Positions 13,401 to 21,514 of a stretch of DNA of 64,000 nt are shown here, piece by piece (within the stretch, counting starts at the first letter, position 1; each line of letters opens with the position of its first letter). The DNA comes from Apiospora phragmitis (lineage: Eukaryota; Ascomycota; Sordariomycetes; Amphisphaeriales; Apiosporaceae). A program made the translations under genes and the position numbers. The notes beneath the pieces were generated by a model that did not search any database, was not told the DNA's origin, and worked only from the letters and a program-made list of their open reading frames with translations. Location of the stretch: positions 1 to 64,000 of the forward strand of contig JAQQWL010000017.1 of the NCBI GenBank assembly GCA_038363925.1. Reading direction: 5' to 3'.

Positions 13401-14403
13401 TACGCCTAGAGTAGAAAGAGTTAATAGTAATCCTACTATTGTGTTAGAAATTAATAAGATTAGAGAAATTAGGGGTAATTTAATACCATTGTTATATAAT
13501 AATGGTAATATTATATTAAAAACTTTCAAAGCTGAAGATTTTTCATTATGATTAAAGCTGGTGGATATGTATTATAAAGGTTATCATACTTTATCTGAAG
13601 GAAAATATATATTTGATGCAATTAAATTACATATTAATAAATATAGATTGACAACTAATATAAATCCACTTAAAGGTGAACAACGAATTTCAATTTTAGA
13701 AATAAAAAATTTATTAGATAAACTTTCTTTATATGATAGTCCATATGAAATAAAACAAGGTATAAGATATCATAGAAATACTACTAAATTAGTTAGTGAA
13801 GCTACTAATATTACAGTTATAGACAGTAATAAAAATCCAAAAATTTATAACAGTATAAGTGAATGTGCTAAAAGTCTAAATATTTCTAGACAAAAAATTA
13901 AAAATTGTTTAAACACAGGTAAATCCTTAGATGGATATGTTTTTGTATTAAACTAATATATATATATTATTTTCAAAAAAATAGTAAATAGCAAAAAAGT
14001 CTTTGTCTATATATCGACTAAAAGATAATTTGCTGCCAAGTATGTATTGTTTATGACATATATAAAGGTTCAACGACTAGCCAATAAATATTATGTTACT
14101 TTAATTATTAAAGTAAAAGAATGGCATTAACACTATTCATATTAATTATTAAATTTAAATTATTTTTATTTAATAAGCACTAATATGAAGACATAGTCTA
14201 AACAATAATGTGAATTATTGAATAATAAATACGTACACGTAATGGTAGGTACAGCTTTTTTAGCAGTAGCTTTGTGAAGAATATATTCTTACCATTTAAC
14301 TGACAATCACCATTTGGGTTTCGAGGGGGGAATTTTGTATTGGCATTTCGTAGATGTAGTATGACTTTTTTTGTATGTTTCAGTCTACTACTGGGGGTCT
14401 TAA
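4478..14403 (+). CDS. cox3: Cytochrome c oxidase subunit 3, six exons
   Basis: Core membrane subunit of complex IV. Exons: 4478-4696, 6570-6683, 8376-8470, 9292-9413, 11179-11268 and 14234-14403, total 810 bases (269 residues plus TAA at 14401-14403). They join in frame to give conserved blocks: [112 protein letters not shown]. The length is normal for the family and no internal stop occurs with TGA as Trp. Boundaries were placed by protein continuity plus the group I rule (exon ends in T, intron ends in G). The last 43 bases overlap another ORF in a different frame. Confidence 0.95.
4697..5116 (+). pseudogene. Decayed LAGLIDADG endonuclease in cox3 intron 1
   Basis: The exon frame continues a short way into the intron (to a stop near 4781). 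At about 4952-5116 a second piece reads [19 protein letters not shown] and [16 protein letters not shown], the characteristic C-terminal pattern of LAGLIDADG proteins. A GC-rich nested palindrome sits between the pieces (4806-4882), and the LAGLIDADG helices themselves are gone. This is a remnant of the ORF that once belonged to the first intron unit. Confidence 0.6.
5391..5411 (+). repeat. Copy of cox3 exon 2 start embedded in intron 1
   Basis: The 21 bases at 5391-5411 are identical to 6569-6589, which spans the splice acceptor and the first codons of exon 2 (TFLGNHT). In the upstream copy the exon frame reads straight on into the LAGLIDADG ORF. It is a fossil of exon sequence carried by an intron, or a second acceptor site. 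Confidence 0.8.
5542..6378 (+). CDS. LAGLIDADG homing endonuclease, cox3 intron 1
   Basis: Two-motif LAGLIDADG protein: first motif [13 protein letters not shown] at residues about 5-17, second [15 protein letters not shown] at about 121-135 (reached through a TGA Trp codon at 5902). It has the usual [15 protein letters not shown] and [11 protein letters not shown] tail segments and ends at TAA 6376-6378. The ATG at 5542 gives 278 residues. The open frame extends back to about 5392 and includes a copied cox3 exon segment and an RRYSSVS motif, so translation may begin as an exon fusion followed by cleavage. Both acidic catalytic positions (GDG, TDG) are present, so it may be active. Confidence 0.85.
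6684..8375 (+). mobile_element. cox3 intron 2, group I
   Basis: Lies between codons WAFFH and SALTPT. The 5' core is at about 6695-6925 ('actccggggaagtcctaaag', 'gtaatcgcggatctaaat', 'aaagagcaacgaatagacgg'). The same core words occur in the last rnl intron at 34610-34790, so the two introns are close relatives. The ORF lies downstream of the core. GC-rich hairpins at about 8160-8335 precede the 3' splice site. Confidence 0.82.
7076..8095 (+). CDS. LAGLIDADG homing endonuclease, cox3 intron 2
   Basis: Double-motif [24 protein letters not shown] early and [14 protein letters not shown] midway (about 7650-7690), followed by [11 protein letters not shown] and the conserved [13 protein letters not shown] and [17 protein letters not shown] segments. 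TGA Trp codons are used. No ATG is available near the start; the frame is open from about 7037, so a TTG or ATA start or fusion from intron sequence is possible. A GC-rich palindrome at about 7826-7873 is inserted in frame in the second half and adds about 16 residues ([16 protein letters not shown]) in a loop before the last strands. About 340 residues. Confidence 0.82.
8471..9291 (+). mobile_element. cox3 intron 3, group I with decayed ORF
   Basis: Splits the Val codon after LLNT (GT/A). The 3' core at 9003-9125 matches that of nad6 intron 1 ('gaccgtcggcagttgtaaat'). GC-rich hairpins lie at 8630-8668, 8880-8930 and 9230-9272. Only a C-terminal endonuclease fragment remains. Confidence 0.82.
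8758..8985 (+). pseudogene. Remnant of an intron endonuclease (NUMOD1-like end)
   Basis: The frame reads [20 protein letters not shown] and then [19 protein letters not shown], a helix-turn-helix of the NUMOD1 type normally at the C-terminus of GIY-YIG proteins. It is followed by an in-frame GC palindrome (8880-8930) and a short basic tail. No catalytic domain is left upstream in the intron. A TTG or ATA could start a short peptide, but a remnant is more likely. Confidence 0.55.
9414..11178 (+). mobile_element. cox3 intron 4, group I with LAGLIDADG ORF
   Basis: Splits a codon after IFTG. The core at about 10680-11150 includes 'atatgcagccaagtctta', 'aaaggttcaacgact' and 'cttgaacaagagtgtaaa'-like elements ending at G11178. 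A GC-rich block with several nested palindromes is inserted at about 10545-10600 and 10768-10885. The intron is closely related to the first unit of intron 5. Confidence 0.82.
9488..10537 (+). CDS. LAGLIDADG homing endonuclease, cox3 intron 4
   Basis: In frame with cox3 exon 4, so it may be made as a fusion; the first intronic ATG is at 9488. Motif 1 is [16 protein letters not shown] at about 9640; motif 2 is [15 protein letters not shown] at about 10112. Both have acidic residues. The N-terminus contains [10 protein letters not shown], an R-F-Y-T motif shared with many ORFs in this window. The C-terminal pattern [20 protein letters not shown] is typical. It ends at TAA 10535-10537, 349 residues. 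It is clearly paralogous to the ORF at 11274, and its core residues look intact. Confidence 0.88.
11274..12278 (+). CDS. LAGLIDADG homing endonuclease, cox3 intron 5 (first ORF)
   Basis: The frame is continuous with exon 5; first intronic ATG at 11274. Motif 1 [15 protein letters not shown] has ESS where most relatives have EGS. Motif 2 is [15 protein letters not shown] after a TGA Trp at about 11877. It contains [20 protein letters not shown], with the R-F-Y-S-T motif upstream of the domain. It ends TAA 12276-12278, 334 residues. It is paralogous to the intron 4 ORF over its whole length ([10 protein letters not shown] and [29 protein letters not shown]), which indicates spread of one intron within the gene. 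Confidence 0.88.
12549..13956 (+). pseudogene. LAGLIDADG endonuclease with NUMOD1 tail, cox3 intron 5 (second ORF, frameshifted)
   Basis: The open frame starts after a TAG at 12546-12548 and has no ATG near its start. Motif 1 is [19 protein letters not shown] (about 12820); motif 2 is [17 protein letters not shown] (about 13255). The frame breaks at a run of seven A (13110-13116) and resumes as [20 protein letters not shown]; one base fewer would join the halves. The C-terminal part ([20 protein letters not shown]) is a NUMOD1-type DNA-binding helix-turn-helix. The N-terminal stretch overlaps sequence resembling the end of cox3 exon 5. The gene is either decayed, misread at a homopolymer, or frameshifted in translation. 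Confidence 0.7.
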
Positions 14404-15086
14404 TTAGTTTCACCCCTTCTACATCAACGGTGCTTAATTTAAGTCCTCAGTTATTATTCTCGGATGACGAAGGTGTAGGGGATGTTGAATCTACCCCTGA
14501 CCCAGAAGACCGTAACCCCGATACAGAAGTAATACCTGACGGAGAACATAATGGGCCTGAATCAACAGTAGAAGACTTAGAGAAAATTGATAGAGCAAGA
14601 AAAGATAACGACATAGAATCCATACAGGAGTTAGAAAGAAAATATCCAAGCTTTTTTGATAAAGAATCTGGGAATTCTACAGAAGAAGGTTTAAAAGAAC
14701 TGGAAGAATATCTTGAAGGCGAATTTCCAGGTGAATTAGAGGAATCTGAGAGAGAAGCGGATAGATTAGATGAATCTGCCCGAAAAGGTGGTAAAACAAA
14801 AGATTCAGACGATGACTCTAAAGGAGGTGGTTCTGGAGAAGGTAGTGCTTCTGGAGGAGGTCATTCAGGAGGTGATCCTGGAGAGGGTTCATCAAGTTCT
14901 GGGGGTACACAAGGTCCTAGCTCTAGAGTTCTAGAGGGTTTGGGGTTAATAGGAAGTGTACTTGGTCAAATTGGCGAAGGTTGAAATAATTTACCGTTTT
15001 TCTTAGGATTTATGAATAATTTACGCTTACCTTTTGACTGATCTTACTCGTTTTGAAGGGGGGAATTTTGTACTGACAAGACGTAG
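14361..15086 (+). CDS. Unknown acidic Gly/Ser-rich ORF overlapping the end of cox3
   Basis: Not recognised. Its ATG at 14361 lies inside the last cox3 exon in another frame, so its first 14 codons overlap cox3. It encodes 241 residues with TGA as Trp, ending at TAG 15084-15086. The N-terminus ([16 protein letters not shown]) is a hydrophobic signal or anchor segment. It is followed by a strongly acidic region (SDDEGVGDVESTPDPED), a charged helical middle with many E, K and D, a Gly/Ser-rich linker (GGGSGEGSASGGGHSGGDPG), and a hydrophobic end near LGLIGSVLGQIGEGWNNLPF. The composition is unlike any core mitochondrial gene. A diverged second copy follows directly. Confidence 0.55.
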
Positions 15087-15128
15087 TAAGATTTTTTTTG
15101 TATGTTTGAGTCTACTACTGGAGGTCAT
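15050..15128 (+). repeat. Second, diverged copy of the cox3 3' end
   Basis: 'gaggggggaattttgt' at 14323-14338 recurs as 'gaaggggggaattttgt' at 15055-15071, and 'ttttttttgtatgttt' plus 'agtctactactgg' recur at 15092-15118. Several changes and a small deletion destroy the cox3 reading frame. The frame kept open is the one used by the overlapping ORF (FFVCLSLLLEVIID beside [14 protein letters not shown]). Confidence 0.8.
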
Positions 15129-15135
15129 AATTGAT

Positions 15136-15916
15136 ATGATATTCCCAGAAAAAAATTGAAATTTAACACCACAAATATTATATTGTACGAATGACGGTGA
15201 TTCTGGTAACGATGATTCGAACTCAGCTGATGTTCAAAGTGGATCAGCTGATTCTGAAGATCCTGAAGATCCTGAAGATTCTCAAGATTCTGAAGATCCT
15301 GAAGAATATCAAGATTCTGAAGAAGGCTCAGATGAATCTGAACCTTATGAAAAATTAGGTACAAAAGAAAAAAGAAATCGTCTAAATGAAGATAAATATT
15401 TAGTTGAAAAAGCCTTAAATGGGGATCGTGAGTCTAAATTAAAGTTACAGTCTAGATATTCTGATAAATTAGCTCCTGAGCAATCAAGCGATGGAAAAGA
15501 GAAAAACCGAGGACTTCGGCGATTTTATTGATAAAGTATCTAAAGAAATACAAGAACAAAAGAAAAATTTTGAAAACGAAGATAGAGAAATAGGACGACG
15601 GTCAGAACGTATATGAATGCAGGCTCATCCATTTTGAGGGAATCGTCAGCTGGGTCCACAAGACGCAGTCAAGCCTCATCCGTGGGCCGATAAAAAAAGA
15701 AAACATGAAGACGATGATGATGATGATGATTCAAAAAGAAATGGTCCCGGACCGTCTGGTCTGGGACCATCTGGTCCATCACCCTCTGACCCTTCTAATG
15801 GTAATTCTTTTGATGGTAATCAAGGATCATCTAAAGTGTTATCGCCTATAGATTTTGTAATTGAAATAGAAAATAATGAAATTTCGTCGATTTTTGATTT
15901 AACGGGTGATGATTAA
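15136..15916 (+). pseudogene. Tandem paralogue of the acidic ORF, in two overlapping frames
   Basis: The first part is 15136-15534 (ATG 15136, could extend upstream), with NWNLTPQILYCTNDGDSGND aligning with VLNLSPQLLFSDDEGVGD of the preceding ORF, then an Asp/Glu/Ser/Pro repeat (SEDPEDPEDSQDSEDPEEYQ). The second part is 15491-15916 in the +1 frame, beginning MEKRKTEDFGDFIDKVSKEI and containing a poly-Asp stretch, a KKRK-like basic patch, GPGPSGLGPSGPSPSDP, and a C-terminal SKVLSPIDFVIEIENN. The two overlap by 44 bases. Either a single frameshift broke one gene of about 260 residues, or the second is reached by reinitiation or frameshifting. Function unknown. Confidence 0.5.
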
Positions 15917-16072
15917 TATTTTTTTTATTTTTCACTTTTTATTATAAGTTGATTTCTTTAATGCTCTCATAGTACTTAGTATTATGATAGGGTAGTAAGG
16001 AGAAGCAAATTTTTGTTTATAGCAGTTACCTTTAAATTTTATTATATTATCCTTATAGGGGGTAATATAAAA

Positions 16073-16144
16073 GATTCTTTAGCTTAACCGGTAGAGCGCA
16101 TTCTTGATAAGAATGATGTTCAAGTTCAAGTCTTGAAAGAATTA
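16073..16144 (+). tRNA. trnI: tRNA-Ile (GAU)
   Basis: Acceptor gattctt (16073-16079) pairs with aagaatt (16137-16143). Anticodon arm cattctt-GAT-aagaatg; T arm tcaag-ttcaagt-cttga. Confidence 0.92.
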
Positions 16145-16212
16145 TATAAATATGAAACTATTTAATTTTACCCGATCCTGCTTTTATATAGATATTAATT
16201 ATTAATTCATAA

Positions 16213-16283
16213 TTCTCATTAGCTCAAAGGTAGAGCTGGATACTTCTGATATCCCTATTTTAGTTCGAATCTAAAATGAGAAC
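16213..16283 (+). tRNA. trnR: tRNA-Arg (UCU)
   Basis: Acceptor ttctcat (16213-16219) pairs with atgagaa (16276-16282). Anticodon arm ggata-cttctga-tatcc gives UCU; T arm tttag-ttcgaat-ctaaa. Confidence 0.93.
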
Positions 16284-16429
16284 ATCTGACCTTAATCTAA
16301 AGTCGGTATCTTGCTTGTCCCATTATCTCGAAGAGATAAGGGATACCTCCCCCCCCCCGGAACAAGGGTTTATGTATTTTTGTTTTATAACAAATAAATA
16401 TATTTTAAAGTTCTAATTTGTCTTTTAAA

Positions 16430-16500
16430 CTCTTTTTCTGATATCCCTCTTTATCACGTAGTGATATAAGGGGAAGAGGGATCCGGAATAAAGAGATAAG
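16430..16500 (+). repeat. GATATC-type palindrome before the nad1 fragment
   Basis: 'tatcacgtagtgata' at about 16452-16466, flanked by complementary 'ccctct' and 'agaggg' blocks, forms a long hairpin. It is the same palindrome family as at 34300, 36455, 47520, 52405, 57125, 59790 and 60530. Confidence 0.6.
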
Positions 16501-16559
16501 AGTGATAACCTTATTAGTATATATTTATTTTTCATTTATATTTATTATTACACACGATT

Positions 16560-16964
16560 ATGGATAATAAAGAAATAAATTTAAAAATTTTTTTTACAAT
16601 GTTATATATACCAACTGTTATATCGATAGTCGAAGTTCTTTTAGTTATTGTTCCTGCCTTACTTAGTGTAGCTTATGTTACTGTAGCTGAAAGAAAAACC
16701 ATGGCAAGTATGCAAAGAAGATTAGGTCCTAATGCAGTAGGTTATTACGGATTATTACAAGCTTTTGCTGATGCTTTAAAATTATTATTAAAAGAATATG
16801 TAGCACCTACACAAGCTAACATCGTTTTATTTTTTTTTTAGGTCCTGTTATTACATTAGTTTTTGCACTACTAGGTTATACCTTATGGACCTGGTTTAGC
16901 AATTAGTGATTTTAATTTAGGTATCTTATATCTGTTAGCAGTTTCTTATCCCTTGATCCCGTAA
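16560..16964 (+). pseudogene. nad1: NADH dehydrogenase subunit 1, broken 5' part
   Basis: Encodes the start of complex I subunit 1: ALLSVAYVTVAERKTMASMQ, RRLGPNAVGYYGLLQAFADA and LKLLLKEYVAPTQAN are clear nad1 blocks. The frame breaks at a run of ten T (16830-16839) just before GPVITLVFALLG. It breaks again after LLG by a small deletion, and resumes as VIPYGPGLAISDFNLGILYL before ending at a palindrome 'cttgatcccgtaagggatcaag' (about 16967-16988). The remaining two thirds of nad1 are not here. The 3' end of nad1 lies 40 kb away at 57285, and both pieces are followed by the same roughly 65-base segment. It is probably a partial duplicate, with an intact gene outside the window. Confidence 0.8.
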
Positions 16965-16991
16965 GGGATCAAGGGATCAGGAGGGAAGTGA

Positions 16992-17056
16992 GAGAATCTA
17001 ATCATGTAATTGTTTACTTATGATGTAATTTTAGTTTAATTATATGGGAAGTTTGT
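16992..17056 (+). repeat. Shared nad1 3'-flank segment, copy 1
   Basis: 'gagagaatct' followed by 'catgtaattgtttacttatg' and 'tttaattatatgggaagttt' recurs at 57612-57677 with a small indel. Both copies follow nad1 fragments and precede orphan ORFs. Confidence 0.85.
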
Positions 17057-17121
17057 ATTTTTTTTTAATATAATAAATGCTATTATCTTTGTTTTTATTT
17101 TTTTTACTTGGTACATTTTGA

Positions 17122-18132
17122 ATGTTTCGTAACATATTAGGTATACACATTTATGCTATCATGTATAAAATATTCACTTGGAAAAATATAATTAGAATAT
17201 TTTTTACAGCTGTTTCTGGTATATTTATTAGAGTAGTTTTTTATCATTATTTTAATATAGATATTTTTTCATGATTTATACAAAATTTCTCTATATTAGA
17301 TAGTTATTTTTATTTATTTTTATACTTTGTGGCAAATTCTTTTGCAGGATTAACAGCAGGGGAATTCTTTAACTATGCTATAATACAATTTATAAAAGAA
17401 GAAACAAAGAAATTTTTAGGTTTAAATCTTGGAATAGAATGGCCGCGAAGAATGCCTTTATTTGGACCGTCTTCCAAAGAATTTACTAGCAATATCAAAG
17501 TTTTAGAGCCCTCTAAGGATAATGGTATATTAATGTCTAGCCGTGGTTCTATATCTAGTCAAAGTTCAGGACAATCTAGTCATCGTTCTTTAAGTCCATT
17601 TAGTAGGCCAGCTACTCCTATATTAATGCCAGATTTAGGTCCACGTGATTTGGATCCTTCATTGAACCCTAATAATAGAATTGATACTCCTTTACATATA
17701 GGAGAAATGACGGATCCGGAGTACTTCAGACGTGAAAACGATAATACAAACGTTTTCATGGCTTTGGATACAGTACTTAATAATTTAGTAAAATCTAAAT
17801 TTTTTATGGGTAATACTACCGGGTATCATGCAACTACACAAATAGCTCGTTCAGGGGTAGCTGTGCAACCTTTTAATTACGATAGATTCGTGGATGATCC
17901 ACGAAAGACAAATCATCCCTTTCATATTTGAAGTTCAATTAGAAGTCCCAATGATTGTAGTGTAATGCTTTTAAAATATATGAAAGCAAGAGTAGAATTC
18001 GCTAGAAGCTTGGGGGCTGACCGATTAGATCGTGTATGTCATTTTGTGGGTGGAACTGTTACATGTGGTGAAATTTTAGATAGTTTATTAACAGATATCA
18101 ATCAATCTTTAAATTCAAGAAGGAATATCTAA
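17122..18132 (+). CDS. Unknown membrane-anchored ORF (336 aa)
   Basis: Not recognised. ATG at 17122, TAA at 18130-18132, with TGA Trp codons. The frame is open further upstream with hydrophobic residues (IIFVFIFFLLGTFWMF), so the start is uncertain. The first about 110 residues hold two or three membrane segments (RIFFTAVSGIFIRVVFYHYF; DSYFYLFLYFVANSFAGLTA). Then comes a Ser/Pro-rich linker (SSRGSISSQSSGQSSHRSLS) and a soluble C-terminal domain without recognised motifs (NNLVKSKFFMGNTTGYHATT, VCHFVGGTVTCGEILDSLL). The long undamaged frame and varied composition argue that it is or was expressed. It follows the same nad1-flank repeat as the orphan ORF at 57698. Confidence 0.6.
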
Positions 18133-18187
18133 TTTGCAATTTATTTTATTACCGTAATTTATTTTATAGAAATACAAATTTTTTTTT

Positions 18188-18243
18188 CGTGCCCTCCTTT
18201 ATCCGGAGGTGCATATCGTGCCCTCCTTTATCCGGAGGTGCAA
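18188..18243 (+). repeat. Tandem direct repeat with hairpin
   Basis: Two adjacent copies of a 26-28-base unit beginning 'cgtgccctcctttatccgga'. Each contains the small palindrome 'cctcctttatccggagg', which also forms the loop module of GC-rich elements at 43770, 44225, 47420, 50070 and 53125. Confidence 0.8.
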
Positions 18244-18282
18244 AAAATATTCTTTTTCCCATGCCCGCAAGGGAAAAATCAA

Positions 18283-18355
18283 CGGATTAGGGCCGGGTTG
18301 GTAAGGCGTCTCATTTGGGTTGAGAAGTAGTTATGTTCGAATCATAATAATCCGA
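18283..18355 (+). tRNA. trnP: tRNA-Pro (UGG)
   Basis: Acceptor cggatta (18283-18289) pairs with taatccg (18348-18354). Anticodon arm tctca-tttgggt-tgaga gives UGG; T arm ttatg-ttcgaat-cataa. It lies directly before rnl. Confidence 0.93.
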
Positions 18356-18367
18356 AATCAAAAATTG

Positions 18368-18386
18368 TTAGTGATATAGTGTATTA
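18368..18386 (+). promoter_or_regulatory. Candidate promoter/processing motif upstream of rnl
   Basis: TTAGTGATATAGTGTATTA. The identical 19-mer occurs at 50520-50538. Near-copies are at 54301 (TTAGTGATATAGTG), 47757 and 58953 (TAGTGATGTAGTAGT). It sits between tRNA-Pro and the first recognisable rRNA sequence, where a transcription start or 5' processing site is expected. The role is inferred from position and recurrence. Confidence 0.45.
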
Positions 18387-19026
18387 GATATAGAAAAATA
18401 TTTATAAAAATATAAGTATACAAAGAAACTATTAGGGATCCCTAGCTATGTATTAAAGAGTTATTTGAAATTAATGTAAAATTTACAACTTATTTGAAAA
18501 TTTTACATTATAAACTCTTAGAGAAATTAAGTAATAAACGAAGGTGAATTGAAATATCTTAGTAGCTTCAGGAAAAGAAATCAAACGAGATTCTACGATT
18601 AGTGTGAATGAAAGTAGACTAGCCTATATACAAAGTAAGTATATTAATAAGTAAAATGGACGAAAACCTGTTTGAATATTAAGGGGAACCTTCCTCTAAG
18701 GCTAAATATAATACATAAGCGACAGAGAAAAGTACCGTGAGGGAATGGCAGTTGAAATAGTAGTTTTATAAGCAGCTCAAGCTAGTGAAAAAGTAAGAGC
18801 GTACCTTTTGCATAATGGGTCACCAAGTTAACATTAGATGCGAGCGGTAAAACACGCGTAGTTAAAACGATGATCAATCAAATGAATAAGTGTCTAAAGT
18901 TAGACCCGAAGCTAGGTGATCTTACCACAATCAGGATTATAAAAGTCCGAACCGGTTATTGTTGCAATAATATCGGAAGAATTGTGGTAAGTATAGTGAA
19001 AGACAAAACTGACCTAGATAGCTGGT

Positions 19027-20318
19027 AAAGAAAATAGTGTGAGATACTTTGTAAAGCCAGTAAGTGGAAGTGAACCTTCTGCTAGTCTTATTTTTAATAG
19101 GGCAAAATCTTCAAATTGCGGGAAAGCCCTAAAGCAGTTTTAACCAAACAAACATGGTAACATAGTTTGTGGCACAGGTAATGACTCGTGGTATGGTAAA
19201 ATCAAAACTGATATACGAAAGTAAATGGGTAATCCGCAGCCAAGTACCTGATATTAGGTATGCAGTTCATCGACTAAATGGAGATTGGCCTTTTATAATA
19301 AAATAAAAGGCTTAAGATATAGTCAGGCCTCATTTGAAAGAATGCAGAATAATAAATTGTGTAATAGTAATTAAAGTATGAGTAGTGGATAACTGAGTAA
19401 AATTAGGGTTTCGTTATGTAATTAACTCGAATATCTAAAAATATGGTATTAATAAAATATAATAATAAACAAATGAATTCAAATAATAAATTTCCAGTTG
19501 TTAAATATGATGAAGCTAGAGAAGATAAAATTCGTATATTTAAAGATAACAAAAATAAAAAAGTTGTTTATCGTTGAGTAAATAATATAAACAATAAGAC
19601 TTATATTGGTAGTTCTGTTAACTTTACTGCTAGATTGTATAAATATTATAGTTTAAAACATCTATCTAAAAGTAGAACACCAATACATAATGCTTTATTG
19701 AAATATGGATTCAACAATTTTTCTTTAGAGATATTAGAATATTGTGAAGAAGGAGTAAATCCTGTTTTAAGAGAACAATATTTTTTTTAGCTTTTAAAAC
19801 CACATTATAATATATTAGATAAAGCAGGTTCTTTACTAGGATTTAGACATAGCAAAAATACATTAGAAAAGTTTGCTACTCGTGAAGTAAGTGAAGAAAC
19901 AAGAAAAAATTTATCTTTAGCAGCTAAAGGTAGAATATTGACAGAAGAAGATAGAAAAAAAATTTCTTCTAAACGTACAGGTATTCAACTTTCAGATGTA
20001 ACACGTAAAAAATTGTCTTTATCTGCAGCGGACTTAAGAGGTGTAAAAGTTGAAATAGAAAATGTAAATTCAAATGAAAAATTTTCATTTCACACTTTAA
20101 CAGATGCAGCTAATTATTTAGGAGTTAGTAGAACAGCTATTAGAAAAGTACTAGATAGCGAAAAATTAATTAAAAAAGAATACAAGATTACTCAGAAAAC
20201 TAAATAAAACAAATACACAACAAATATTATTCGTTAAATGGATAGCAATATGCTATTCAGGGATAAATACCTCAACTCAGCCGTATATCATTTTTGATAG
20301 GCAAAGAGGTAATATCCG
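19027..20318 (+). mobile_element. rnl intron 1, group I with GIY-YIG ORF
   Basis: Inserted in 'agctggt/tttctgcg'. Core: 'caaattgcgggaaagcccta', 'aatccgcagccaagtac', 'gcagttcatcgactaaatg' and 'ttaagatatagtcaggcc' at 19105-19330, with the ORF downstream in the 3' part. The core is almost the same as in rnl intron 3 at 21550-21830. Confidence 0.85.
19443..20207 (+). pseudogene. GIY-YIG homing endonuclease with internal stop, rnl intron 1
   Basis: ATG 19443; GIY-YIG domain KVVYRWVNNINNKTYIGSSV followed by the conserved Arg in FTARLYKYYS and a catalytic Glu context (SLEILEYCEEG). TAG at about 19788 replaces the residue after EQYFF where relatives have Asp (EQYYLDLLKPEYN). After it come LLKPHYNILDKAGSLLGFRH, NUMOD3-like repeats (SEETRKNLSLAAKGR, TEEDRKKISSKRTG) and a NUMOD1 end (TLTDAANYLGVSRTAIRKVL), ending TAA 20205-20207. 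The nonsense codon would remove all DNA-binding modules. Unless it is read through or is a sequence error, the protein is dead. It is paralogous to the ORF at 22222. Confidence 0.82.
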
Positions 20319-20523
20319 TTTCTGCGAAACCTATAATAGTAGGCAATTTAAGTAACATCTTAGCAGGTACAGAACTTCATCTCAGACAAGGTGTAATAAA
20401 TTTTATTGTAGGTTTTCTTATAGTAAAATTCACATCTTACTTTGTACATATCGGGGGATCGTAAAGATTTTATCGGTGAGTTTGTAGACTCGAAATGGCA
20501 AAGATGAATCTTGAATTATCAGA

Positions 20524-21439
20524 GTGCGCCGTTTAACAATATATACGCCAGCCTGCCTCGAAAGCAGGCCTGAATTGTTCGATTTCAGTAAAGCAACTAG
20601 CTTATCCATAGCCTTAAACACGCCACAGTGTAGGGCTTCGTAGATCTGGTAACAGAGTGGGGAGTGCAGCATGCTAGTAAAGTACACCGGCAGGATCCTA
20701 TGAACCAGGACTGAAGAATTGTGAATCGGAGTGCGAGCTAAATTTAATATGGTATAGAGAGATGAATGCGAGTTCCCGGCGTTCACGGGCTGTGATCTAG
20801 GTTCTCAAACGCACAGATAATGTATTACTGGTAGTCGTCTGGTATGCCAGTAAAGGACATGCATTATGACAACTCGAAGAAAGAGTGAAAGCAGAATAAG
20901 AAAGTATACCTAAGTTAAAATTCGGACGTATATATTGGAACTCGGGAGCCCTTATAGTGGAGGTATCGTGATACGTTGAGTTTTCATTGCGTTACCCCAC
21001 TGTGAGGTGTCGGAGATTTCATAGTAGTACTTAACAAAGTATGAAGGAAAGCAGTCCTAGGATCGCACACATGTGAACTGAAGCATGAACTCCAATTGTA
21101 GAGTTTTTGGTAATGATACGGGTATAGAGCGTTTTACAGGAGATGCAAGTTCGGGTTTTACCATCGATTGTACTCTTTTGCCGAACGCGATATAAACTTT
21201 CCCTCGGGAATAGTTATCACCTACTATGACTCTTGGAGTTACCTATCTTTACTCACCTCTGTGTGCACAGACCATAGTAGGGGGTTAACACCTACTGATT
21301 CGTTAATTCTAGAAATAAACGAGTCTGGAACATCTCCCATTGGTATATCCAGGATAGAGAGCCGTATGCAGAGAAATTTGCACGTACGGTTCGGTGGGGG
21401 GGTCACTTTCTGGGAAGGAGATCTAATCTCCCATCAGAT
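20524..21439 (+). mobile_element. rnl intron 2, group II without ORF
   Basis: Starts GTGCGCCGTTTAAC at 20524. Domain V at about 21358-21395 ('gagccgtatgcagagaaatt', 'tgcacgtacggttcgg'); a domain VI hairpin 'ggagatctaatctcc' follows and the exon resumes near 21440. About 0.92 kb with no reverse transcriptase, so splicing would depend on a maturase acting in trans. Sequence runs such as 'gaactcgggagccctt' and 'gtgaactgaagcatgaactc' resemble the RT-bearing rnl intron 6. Confidence 0.85.
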
Positions 21440-21514
21440 AGATTGATTGGAGTGACGTCTAATCGATGACATGCAGGGTCCCTACCCAACCATAGAATGA
21501 TAAGGTTGTATGTA

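Larger units (their letters stand above)
11269..14233 (+). mobile_element. cox3 intron 5, tandem/composite group I
   Basis: Occupies one site (GGC T / TA CAC, codons FHG-L-HVMVG) but contains two LAGLIDADG ORFs and two group I cores. The first core is at 12340-12565 ('atgcagccaac', 'aaggttcaacgatta', 'taatctgaacaatagtgtga'). The second is at 13985-14233 ('tgctgccaagta', 'aaaggttcaacgacta', 'agacatagtctaaacaat'). Each core is a full set on its own. Between them, at about 12622-12636, is a diverged copy of the end of cox3 exon 5. Confidence 0.75.

Noticed and set aside
18188..18243. CRISPR-like direct repeats
   Set aside because: Only two adjacent units with no spacer. This is a tandem duplication of a hairpin in a eukaryotic organelle.
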